This document shows positions 1-5,404 of a stretch of DNA of 9,663 nucleotides, piece after piece. The position numbers were made by a program, and so were the translations under genes. Numbering within the stretch: the stretch's first letter is position 1; the number at the start of each line of letters is the position of its first letter. The stretch comes from Caldifarciminota bacterium (GTDB lineage Bacteria > Hydrothermota > Hydrothermia > LBFQ01 > DSFT01), in the NCBI GenBank assembly GCA_015494735.1, contig WGAQ01000115.1, forward strand, positions 1 to 9,663, written 5' to 3'. The notes under the pieces were generated by a model. It was not told the DNA's origin and made no database searches. It saw only the letters and a program-made list of their open reading frames with translations.

Positions 1-407
1 ATTCCAACGAAACCGATGGGAGCATCCAGCCTGTTTAATAAATGGAAGAGTTCGGGTTTTATTTTTCGAGGTGGCCCCAGGGGTCCGTCCGGTGTTATTC
101 CTATCGCCTCTCCCCTTTTGAATCGACGCACCATCTCCACAGCCCCCTTCAGCCTCTGCTTCCTGTATGAACTCTCTATCACCCCATAACCGAACTCCCT
201 GAGCAGGGCAGAAATGTACTGACCATCCCGGCTCGGGGAGACGAGAGCCGACCCCCTGACCCCTTTCAAAACCTTCGGAACGACCAGCAATTTGGAGTGC
301 CATATCAGATAGAAGACATTCTGCCTCTTCTCCCCGATTATAGTGAGGCGGATGGTGGATATGTATGCTCTAACTACCTTTGCCAGAGTCCACTTTGAAA
401 AATCCAT
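1..407 (-). CDS. DUF374-type lysophospholipid acyltransferase-like protein, 3' end cut by window edge
   Basis: Translating the minus strand from the ATG at 405-407 gives an open frame of 135 residues that runs off the left edge without a stop. It carries the marks of the DUF374 family, relatives of lipid A and lysophospholipid acyltransferases: His37 in IWHSK, the SRDG block at residues 59-62 (SPSRDGQYIS), and ITPDGPLGPP at 104-113, followed by a KPELFHL segment where the family usually has KPG. The family probably transfers acyl chains at the inner membrane; the exact substrate is unknown. The start overlaps the end of the upstream phosphatidyltransferase gene by 38 bp in another frame. A GGAGG at 412-416 lies four bases before this ATG and supports it. 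Co-location with lpxD fits a role in outer-membrane lipid assembly, which is inference. The remaining C-terminal part is outside the window. Confidence 0.85.
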   Translation of the reverse strand, partial: MDFSKWTLAKVVRAYISTIRLTIIGEKRQNVFYLIWHSKLLVVPKVLKGVRGSALVSPSRDGQYISALLREFGYGVIESSYRKQRLKGAVEMVRRFKRGEAIGITPDGPLGPPRKIKPELFHLLNRLDAPIGFVG

Positions 408-996
408 ACATCCTCCGAAATACAGTCAGGTAAACCAGAACTATGTAGAGGGATATGAGGGCAGTATAGTACTTCCACAGGAAAGACATGAGGAAGATAT
501 ATAGGATTCGCACTGTTCTGTCCATGGGACCCACCCGGAGGCGCCTGTCTTCACCCCTGGCCACGGCCTCATCCAGCCCCTCTGCACGGGCCCGCGTATA
601 ACTTACCATGAAGGAACCGAACATGGCCGCAAGAGTGAGGAACAGATTAAGTGGCTCATGCCTGAAATAATAGGCTATCCCGAGGAAAAGGGCGAACTCG
701 GAGAACCTGTCCAGGCTGGAATCGAGAAATGCACCGAATCGGCTTTCTTTTCCGCTAATCCGTGCAAGGGTTCCATCAATGGAATCCAGGACATTGGTGA
801 GGATGAGAAGGATGGCCCCGATTACGGGCCTCCCCATGGCGTAAAAGACAGGCGGTATGAGGGACAGGAGGAATCCGAGGACGGTAATCACATTGGGATG
901 GACACCGGTCCGGGAGAGGAGGAATGCAATCTGTCTTATTACAGGCCTTTCCCTCTTAAGTTTTCCCCAGAGCTCAACCATTTTTCTTACCACCAT
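370..996 (-). CDS. CDP-alcohol phosphatidyltransferase (phosphatidylinositol-phosphate synthase-like)
   Basis: This 208-residue integral membrane enzyme should transfer a phosphatidyl group from CDP-diacylglycerol to an alcohol acceptor, releasing CMP. The full family signature is present: Asp71, Asp74-Gly75, Ala78-Arg79, Gly88, Asp92 and Asp96, the Asp residues binding the divalent metals. Hydrophobic helices lie near 36-52, 57-70, 97-112, 117-133 and 163-193. The VSYTRARAEGL segment (131-141) and the later GPMDRTVR resemble the branch containing phosphatidylinositol-phosphate and archaetidylinositol-phosphate synthases more than PgsA or PssA, but the acceptor alcohol cannot be decided here. 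It overlaps lpxD by 23 bp and the next gene by 38 bp, so the three are probably co-transcribed. The ATG at 996 has GAGGA at 1006-1010, nine bases upstream. A second ATG at 981 gives an 8-bp overlap (ATGGTTGA) with lpxD and is a fair alternative. Confidence 0.9.
   Translation of the reverse strand: MVVRKMVELWGKLKRERPVIRQIAFLLSRTGVHPNVITVLGFLLSLIPPVFYAMGRPVIGAILLILTNVLDSIDGTLARISGKESRFGAFLDSSLDRFSEFALFLGIAYYFRHEPLNLFLTLAAMFGSFMVSYTRARAEGLDEAVARGEDRRLRVGPMDRTVRILYIFLMSFLWKYYTALISLYIVLVYLTVFRRMYGFFKVDSGKGS
412..416 (-). promoter_or_regulatory. Shine-Dalgarno site of the DUF374-type gene
   Basis: GGAGG on the minus strand, inside the end of the phosphatidyltransferase gene, lies four bases before the ATG at 407. 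It decides this start, since no other in-frame start with a ribosome site is near. Confidence 0.6.
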
Positions 997-1984
997 CGAG
1001 CAACTTCCTCACCTTCTCGTAAATCTCCGGGAGCCTCCTCAGTATGGCGACAACTCTGAGGTACGTGGTCCTCTCCATCTGGGGAAGACCGGAAGAATAC
1101 ACGGTATTGGGCTTCAATTTGCCCGACAGACCCGTCTTGGCGGTGGCAATCACCCCATCCGGAACCTCGACGTGGTCCGCCACCCCCACCTGTCCGGCCA
1201 GGATGACCCATTTTCCGATTCGCGTGGAGCCAGCGATACCCGTCTGCGCCACTATCATGCTGTTCTCCCCCACCACCACGTTGTGGGCAATCTGAACGAG
1301 GTTATCGATTTTCGTTCCCCTGCCGATGCGGGTCTCCCCGATGGTGGCTCTGTCTATGGTGGAATTGGCCCCAATCTCCACATCGTCCTCTATCACCACC
1401 CTTCCAATCTGGGGGATCTTCTGCCATCCCTCATCCGTCCTCTCGTATCCGAATCCATCAGCCCCGATGCGGGCTCCGGAATGAATTATCACCCTCCTGC
1501 CAATGGAGACCCTTTCTCCCACGTACACCCCCGGATATATGACCGTGTAATCTCCGATTTCCACATTGTCCCCGATGTAAACGTGCGGGTATATGAGGAC
1601 ATTTCTCCCAATCCTCACATTGTTGCCCACATAGGCGAAATCCATTATCTCCGTCCCCTCCCCGATTTCCACATCCCGCCCTATGGATGCTCTACGGGAA
1701 ATCCTTCCGGAGGGTCTCCTGTGCCAGTCGAAGAAGGGCAGTATCCGGGCCATTGCCAGCCTAACATTGGAAACCCTTATGAGGGCATCGTATCGGGCTT
1801 TCCGCGGCTCGAAGGAAGAGACTATGATACCTGCCTGAAAATCGGAATCCATCTTCCTGTCCGAAAGGAAGACCAGCGCGCTCCTGTCGGAATCACCGGG
1901 GAGGGCCACCCTCTCCACCACCGCATCCTCCACCCCCTCCACGGTGGAATCCAACATGCGGGCAATCTCGAGAGCAGAAGGCAT
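974..1984 (-). CDS. lpxD: UDP-3-O-acylglucosamine N-acyltransferase, lipid A biosynthesis
   Basis: LpxD adds the N-linked acyl chain, from acyl carrier protein, to UDP-3-O-acylglucosamine in the cytoplasmic steps of lipid A synthesis; it works as a trimer. The protein is 336 residues, close to the usual 340. Residues 1-95 form the N-terminal nucleotide-binding domain. Residues 96-285 are a left-handed beta helix of hexapeptide repeats (many [I/V]G-x-x-x-x units), and 300-330 form the C-terminal helices. The catalytic His is His234 in NLVQIAHNV, and IGADGFGY (173-180) is the family's conserved loop. In the N-terminal domain the region usually reading SNPKY reads SDRKM, so a Tyr associated with the uracil pocket seems to be absent. 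No lpxA, fabZ or bamA neighbour is in view. The gene heads a lipid operon. The start is supported by a TAAAAT six bases upstream, implying a leaderless message. Confidence 0.96.
   Translation of the reverse strand: MPSALEIARMLDSTVEGVEDAVVERVALPGDSDRSALVFLSDRKMDSDFQAGIIVSSFEPRKARYDALIRVSNVRLAMARILPFFDWHRRPSGRISRRASIGRDVEIGEGTEIMDFAYVGNNVRIGRNVLIYPHVYIGDNVEIGDYTVIYPGVYVGERVSIGRRVIIHSGARIGADGFGYERTDEGWQKIPQIGRVVIEDDVEIGANSTIDRATIGETRIGRGTKIDNLVQIAHNVVVGENSMIVAQTGIAGSTRIGKWVILAGQVGVADHVEVPDGVIATAKTGLSGKLKPNTVYSSGLPQMERTTYLRVVAILRRLPEIYEKVRKLLDGGKKNG
1006..1010 (-). promoter_or_regulatory. Shine-Dalgarno site for the CDP-alcohol phosphatidyltransferase
   Basis: GAGGA within the last codons of lpxD lies nine bases before the ATG at 996. 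It favours that start over the in-frame ATG at 981, which has only a weak GGTGG upstream. Confidence 0.5.
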
Positions 1985-1990
1985 GAGAAA

Positions 1991-1996
1991 ATTTTA
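1991..1996 (-). promoter_or_regulatory. -10 promoter element of lpxD (leaderless)
   Basis: TAAAAT on the minus strand lies exactly six bases (TTTCTC) before the lpxD ATG. Transcription from such a -10 would start at or next to the A of ATG. I see no convincing -35 box and no Shine-Dalgarno sequence. Confidence 0.65.
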
Positions 1997-2371
1997 AGCC
2001 GCAATACCATTTCCCGACAGGAATCGAAAGCATGAGCTTTCTGAGAACCTTATTCAAAGCAGATGTCCACCACCACATGAATCCTCCAGGCACAGACCCC
2101 AAGTCTCGAGTCCAGAGAAAGGAAAGTCCGCTCTGGCATAGAGGGAAAACAGGAGCAGTCAGGTACGTCCGTGTCCGCTCGCCCCTGACGATACTCCCGG
2201 GAACTCCATCTGCTCGAAAGGGAAGGTTTCTCACACAATCCTGAAGGAATGACCCGCACTTTTCCCGCCGGACCCATGGAGCAGTTTCGCCTATCATGGA
2301 CCCGGGAGGGAAAATTTTTAGAGGCGAACGGGAATTTAAAATTTGTGAGCGAAGGGCAATTCTCCCGGCAT

Positions 2372-2377
2372 TAAACT
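2372..2377 (+). promoter_or_regulatory. -10 promoter element of the lipoprotein glycosidase gene (leaderless)
   Basis: TAAACT lies exactly six bases before the GTG start at 2384, the same geometry as at lpxD and gcvT. It supports GTG as the true start. A TAAAAT 42 bases upstream of the start (2337-2342) could be a second promoter giving a leader of about 35 bases. Confidence 0.6.
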
Positions 2378-2383
2378 TGAAGG

Positions 2384-3499
2384 GTGAGGACACGTATATT
2401 CTTTGCATTGCTTGTATCGATTGCGGGGTGCACGACCACCCCTGAGCCCATAGACGATAGCATCCCAATCCTTCCGGGGGTCCACATAGCGGAGAAGGAG
2501 ACCCCATCGGAGTACACAGAGGGTCTGGACATGGCCAGATACATCGATGCACAGATAGTAAGGATTCCCGTGGACTGGGCAGCCCTGGAGCCGGAGCCCG
2601 GCCGGTTCGATTCCACATATCTGGAAGAGGTGAAACAGAGGGTTGTGGAGGCATATATCAGGGACATTGCGGTCATACTGATGTTTGCCCAGAGCCCATA
2701 CTGGGCCAATGGGGACAACGACCCCCCTTTCCCGCCCCTGCCCTCCCACTACGGGGATTTCGCCCGTGCCCTCCTGCACCTCTACTCCTCCATACCACAG
2801 GAGTACAGGGAAGATATTCTGGCCATAGAGGTGTGGAACGAGCCCAACAGCATAGAATTCTGGCCCACATATACACAGCCGCGGGAGGGGACCTTCGTTC
2901 TTGTGCCCCTGGAGGCGGCATTCGAATACGCCGAACTGCTGGATTCCACTTACACCATCGTGAAAGACTCCTTTCCGGACATCCGGATTCTGGGAGGCTC
3001 CATGGCATCGGCGGATGTGGAATATCTGAGAATTCTCCTGGACCAAAGGGCAGAGAGGGTGAATTTCGACGCCCTGAGCGTCCATCCCTATGCGAGGGTG
3101 GATGAGGTGGACAGCGCCCACTATGGTTATGCACAGTATCCGGACCAGTGCAACGAATCGGACCCCCTTTCCCCACCATGGTGCTTCCAGCAGGGGCTGG
3201 AGGACATATTTTCCACTCTGGAGGAATACGGTCTGGGAGACATGGAAATCTGGATAACGGAATTCGGGGTCTCCAGCGGATACGGATGGGGGGATGCTGG
3301 AGGGGAAGAGGAGCAGATGAGACACCTCGAAATAGCCATGGATATTCTGGAGGGATGGAGGACGGAGGGGATTTACAATATCAGGGCCTTCGTGTGGTAC
3401 AGGCTGATGGATGAAGTGGAGGACAGTTTCGGACTGTACAGGGAGGACGGGACGTTGAAACCCGCAGGGGAAGTCTTCAGGGAGAGGGCGAAAAGGTAA
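2384..3499 (+). CDS. Predicted lipoprotein glycoside hydrolase, clan GH-A-like TIM barrel
   Basis: The 371-residue protein begins with a short lipoprotein signal peptide: basic MRTR, hydrophobic IFFALLVS, lipobox IAGC with Cys16 as the lipidated residue. It should therefore be membrane-anchored outside the cytoplasm. The rest reads as a (beta/alpha)8 glycosidase of clan GH-A. VRIPVDWAALEPEPGRFD (59-76) is the early barrel strand and loop common in GH5/GH39-type enzymes. EVWNEPN (149-155) carries the presumed acid/base Glu153, SVHPY (232-236) is a typical substrate-site strand, and WITEFG (290-295) carries the presumed nucleophile Glu293. VWYRLMD (338-343) matches the last barrel strand. The exact family (GH39, GH5 or an unassigned relative) and the polysaccharide cut are unknown. 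The start is GTG. The gene is monocistronic, divergent from lpxD and convergent with gcvT. Two Cys (256, 267) could form a disulfide. Confidence 0.83.
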   Translation: MRTRIFFALLVSIAGCTTTPEPIDDSIPILPGVHIAEKETPSEYTEGLDMARYIDAQIVRIPVDWAALEPEPGRFDSTYLEEVKQRVVEAYIRDIAVILMFAQSPYWANGDNDPPFPPLPSHYGDFARALLHLYSSIPQEYREDILAIEVWNEPNSIEFWPTYTQPREGTFVLVPLEAAFEYAELLDSTYTIVKDSFPDIRILGGSMASADVEYLRILLDQRAERVNFDALSVHPYARVDEVDSAHYGYAQYPDQCNESDPLSPPWCFQQGLEDIFSTLEEYGLGDMEIWITEFGVSSGYGWGDAGGEEEQMRHLEIAMDILEGWRTEGIYNIRAFVWYRLMDEVEDSFGLYREDGTLKPAGEVFRERAKR

Positions 3500-3503
3500 A
3501 CAG

Positions 3504-3520
3504 CGGAGCCAGAGGCTCCG
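3504..3520. terminator. Bidirectional hairpin between convergent genes
   Basis: A perfect 7-bp stem, CGGAGCC / GGCTCCG, with the 3-base loop AGA lies five bases after the glycosidase stop and 17 bases beyond the gcvT stop. No T-run follows on either strand, so it may stabilise 3' ends or terminate by another route. Confidence 0.6.
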
Positions 3521-3537
3521 AAGCAGTGCATCCGAAG

Positions 3538-4629
3538 TTATTTCTTCCTGGGTGCATTCTTCACAGAGCCCTCCACGAAGGGCATCTTCACCACCTCATA
3601 TTCGAAGTTCTTGACCTTCAAACGGGTCCCCCTCTTCGAATGCTCCCTCTTCACGTAGGCCATGGCTATACCCCTCTTCAGGATGGGGGAAAAGGTCCCG
3701 CTGGTCACGTGCCCCACCTTCTCATCCCCCGCACTCACGGGGTCGGCGTGGCGGGGAATTCCCCTGGAAACGGCCCTGAGGCCCACCCTGTAGTACTCCG
3801 GTTTCTGCTCCAGGACCCGGAGGACCGCCTCCTTTCCGATGAAATCCTTATCGAAGTCTATGGTCCACTTCAGGCGGGCGGATATGGGGTCCGTGCTCTC
3901 ATCTATGTCGTTTCCGTAGAGAACATACCCCGCTTCCAGTCTCAGGGTATCCCTTGCCCCCAGCCCCGCCATGCGAACAGCCTCTCTGGACAGAAGTTCC
4001 ACGGTTATGTTCACTATGGCATCGGGGACAGCATATATCTCGAAACCATCCTCCCCCGTATATCCGGTTCGGGACAGGAGGACGTCATAACCCATCACCT
4101 TCGTCTCGATGGCTGTGTAGTAATAGACCCTGTCTATGGGAGCCTCCGTGTAATCCTGCAGGATGTTTACGGATTCGGGACCCTGAAGAGCAATCTGGGC
4201 AACGCCTTCCGTTATGTTCTCCAGAACGATATCGAAGTTCCCCTCCTCCCTTACCCTCTCCATGTGCTTCAGGTCCTTGGAAGTGGTGGCGGCATTGATT
4301 ACAACGAGAAAGTCATTTTCGGGAAGCCTGTATATGACCAGGTCGTCTATGATGCCTCCCCTCTCGTTCAGCATCAGGGCATATCGGGCATCCAGTTCAT
4401 CCATCCCGGCAACATCGGCCGTGGTCAGATAATTGAGATACTTCTCTGCATCGGGGCCCATCACCTTGACCCGCCCCATGTGGGATACATCGAAAATGGA
4501 TGCACTCTCGCGCGTCCATAAGTGCTCGTTAATAATTCCGGAATACTGAAGCGGCATCTCCCATCCCGCAAAGTCCACCATGCGGGCTCCAAGTTGCCTG
4601 TGAAGTTCGTTTAGTGGCGTCTTTTTCAT
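3538..4629 (-). CDS. gcvT: Aminomethyltransferase, glycine cleavage system T protein
   Basis: GcvT takes the aminomethyl group from lipoylated H protein, releases ammonia and passes the one-carbon unit to tetrahydrofolate as 5,10-methylene-THF. The protein is 363 residues, the normal size. It has the N-terminal MVDFAGWEMPLQYSG block (17-31), SIFDVSHMGRV (44-54), GGIIDDLVIY (91-100) with the catalytic Asp96, and INAATTSKDLKHM (111-123). The folate-binding core is followed by GRTGYTGEDGFEIY-type sequence near 190, and the C-terminal barrel begins near residue 280. No gcvH, gcvPA or gcvPB lies in the window, so it is separated from its partners at least locally. It appears monocistronic, with its own leaderless promoter, divergent from the membrane-protein gene and convergent with the glycosidase gene. 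The ATG at 4629 is set by the promoter spacing. Confidence 0.97.
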   Translation of the reverse strand: MKKTPLNELHRQLGARMVDFAGWEMPLQYSGIINEHLWTRESASIFDVSHMGRVKVMGPDAEKYLNYLTTADVAGMDELDARYALMLNERGGIIDDLVIYRLPENDFLVVINAATTSKDLKHMERVREEGNFDIVLENITEGVAQIALQGPESVNILQDYTEAPIDRVYYYTAIETKVMGYDVLLSRTGYTGEDGFEIYAVPDAIVNITVELLSREAVRMAGLGARDTLRLEAGYVLYGNDIDESTDPISARLKWTIDFDKDFIGKEAVLRVLEQKPEYYRVGLRAVSRGIPRHADPVSAGDEKVGHVTSGTFSPILKRGIAMAYVKREHSKRGTRLKVKNFEYEVVKMPFVEGSVKNAPRKK

Positions 4630-4635
4630 GACTTA

Positions 4636-4641
4636 AGTTTA
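4636..4641 (-). promoter_or_regulatory. -10 promoter element of gcvT (leaderless)
   Basis: TAAACT on the minus strand, within CTATAAACT, lies exactly six bases (TAAGTC) before the gcvT ATG. No Shine-Dalgarno sequence is present. Confidence 0.65.
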
Positions 4642-4706
4642 TAGGCCTGCCGGCGAGTTCCCGATTTGTGGAAGATTCTGTTGAAATTCAATCAAAAATC
4701 ACACCA

Positions 4707-4712
4707 TAAAAT
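4707..4712 (+). promoter_or_regulatory. -10 promoter element of the four-helix membrane protein gene (leaderless)
   Basis: TAAAAT lies exactly six bases (TTGGAC) before the ATG at 4719. A TTGAAA at 4681-4686 resembles a -35 box, but the 20-base spacer is long. The spacing argues for ATG 4719 over the in-frame TTG at 4713, which would lie directly against the -10. Confidence 0.65.
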
Positions 4713-4718
4713 TTGGAC

Positions 4719-5114
4719 ATGAAGAAGGGAAAACTGAGCATTATAGTCGGAATAGTGGCTCTGCTTCTATTCATGCTCTCCGGGTATCTTCTGGTCTATA
4801 TGAACGATTTCGCGGCGGGGCAGGCCCTGAAGGAGAGCCTCGGGGATAAGGGTTATAAGCTGACTGTAATAGCCCATGCCCACGGGAACCTCTTTGCCCT
4901 CATGAACATCATCATCGGAATCCTCCTAAGCAAATTCGATGTGGAAACGAAAGCTTGCAAAGGGATTGCCACCCTCGGACTGCTGGGATTCCTCATGCCC
5001 CTCGGGATTCTCGGGAAGGTCTTCCTGAATCTGACTCCCATAATCATCTTCTTCGGAGAAATCAGCATGATAGGGGCATTCGCATGGCTCCTGATTAAGA
5101 TTCTGAAGAATTGA
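4719..5114 (+). CDS. Small four-helix membrane protein of unknown function
   Basis: I do not recognise this 131-residue protein. It starts with basic MKKGK and has four predicted membrane helices near residues 7-28, 54-71, 82-99 and 106-127, with a polar loop (29-50) after the first. IAHAHGN (51-57) places His53 and His55 at the entry of helix 2, where paired histidines in small membrane proteins sometimes bind heme or a metal. That role is only a suggestion. Helix 3 is preceded by a single Cys (80), and helix 4 contains a buried Glu (114). The gene is probably monocistronic. It is divergent from gcvT across 89 bp and convergent with the feo operon, ending 26 bp from it. Functional links with iron uptake cannot be claimed because the strands oppose. 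Confidence 0.8.
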   Translation: MKKGKLSIIVGIVALLLFMLSGYLLVYMNDFAAGQALKESLGDKGYKLTVIAHAHGNLFALMNIIIGILLSKFDVETKACKGIATLGLLGFLMPLGILGKVFLNLTPIIIFFGEISMIGAFAWLLIKILKN

Positions 5115-5119
5115 GCGTC

Positions 5120-5138
5120 CGGGCGGCTTCGCCGCCCG
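5120..5138. terminator. Bidirectional GC-rich hairpin between convergent genes
   Basis: A perfect 8-bp stem, CGGGCGGC / GCCGCCCG, with the loop TTC fills the 26-bp gap between the membrane-protein gene and the feo operon. As at 3504-3520, there is no T-run on either side. Confidence 0.7.
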
Positions 5139-5140
5139 AT

Positions 5141-5404
5141 TCACTTCCTGGAGGAAAGGTACTCCATACCCTTCCGGGTGATTTCCCACATCTTACTCTT
5201 ACGGAAGGAGCACGAATCCCTTATGGGGCATACGCTACACGTGGTTTCGCATTTCGAGGGCCTGATGTATCCCCTCCTCTCCAGGACCTCCAGCGCCCAT
5301 TCGATGGTGCGTCTGTCGAAGTCCAGATACCTCTCAAGTCCGTCGATGTCCTTCGGGAAGCGAAGGGCCCTGAGAATCCAGACGAATATATCCTCTTCAC
5401 CCAT
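5141..5404 (-). CDS. FeoC-like winged-helix protein with four-cysteine motif
   Basis: This is an 87-residue protein encoded directly after feoB. The N-terminal half (about 5-50) fits a small winged helix (IFVWILRALRFPKDIDGLERYL, then RTIEWALEVLERRGYI). Then comes Cys52-x3-Cys56-x2-Cys59-x5-Cys65 and a basic closing segment with MWEITRKGMEYL. Small winged-helix proteins with a clustered-Cys loop next to feoB are known as FeoC, proposed to bind an Fe-S cluster and to control FeoB activity or turnover. Homology here is inferred from size, fold pattern, Cys and position. Direct feo regulation at DNA is an alternative. I chose the ATG at 5404, which overlaps the feoB stop by 8 bp (ATGGGTGA). A TTG at 5419 would add five residues. 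No Shine-Dalgarno sequence is evident. Confidence 0.75.
   Translation of the reverse strand: MGEEDIFVWILRALRFPKDIDGLERYLDFDRRTIEWALEVLERRGYIRPSKCETTCSVCPIRDSCSFRKSKMWEITRKGMEYLSSRK

Larger units (their letters stand above)
1985..2383. other. Long divergent intergenic region, possible structured RNA
   Basis: This is the only large gap; the others are 26-89 bp. It holds the lpxD promoter at its left end and the promoter of the glycosidase gene at its right end. Between them I find no convincing gene, tRNA or known riboswitch. Possible pairings on the plus strand are CCAGAG 2112-2117 with CTCTGG 2131-2136, GAGCAG 2153-2158 with CTGCTC 2210-2215, and inside the latter TCAGG 2159-2163 with CCTGA 2184-2188. 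A further TAAAAT at 2337-2342 (plus) could be an extra promoter. A short ORF at 2032-2244 (plus) and open frames on the minus strand do not look protein-like. A small RNA, a regulatory region or a decayed gene are all possible. Confidence 0.45.

Noticed and set aside
857..2035. Long plus-strand ORFs opposite lpxD and other genes (also 3526-4521, 5745-6614, 7735-8979)
   Set aside because: These are mirror frames of clearly identified or well-supported genes. Their proteins are rich in His, Pro, Gly and Arg with no recognisable motif, as expected for antisense reading in this base composition.
2118..2150. GGAAAGTCCG followed by a GGCATAGAGGG-like stretch resembles the 5' conserved core of bacterial RNase P RNA
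   Set aside because: The matching 3' core (ACAGAA followed by GGCTTA) and the other conserved regions of the RNA are not found in the following 250 bases on this strand, and the flanking GAGG is changed to GAAA.
2032..2244. Short plus-strand ORF in the large gap, starting MSFLRTLFKADVHHH
   Set aside because: It has no promoter of the type used here, only a weak AGGA upstream. Its composition is not protein-like and opposite frames are equally open.
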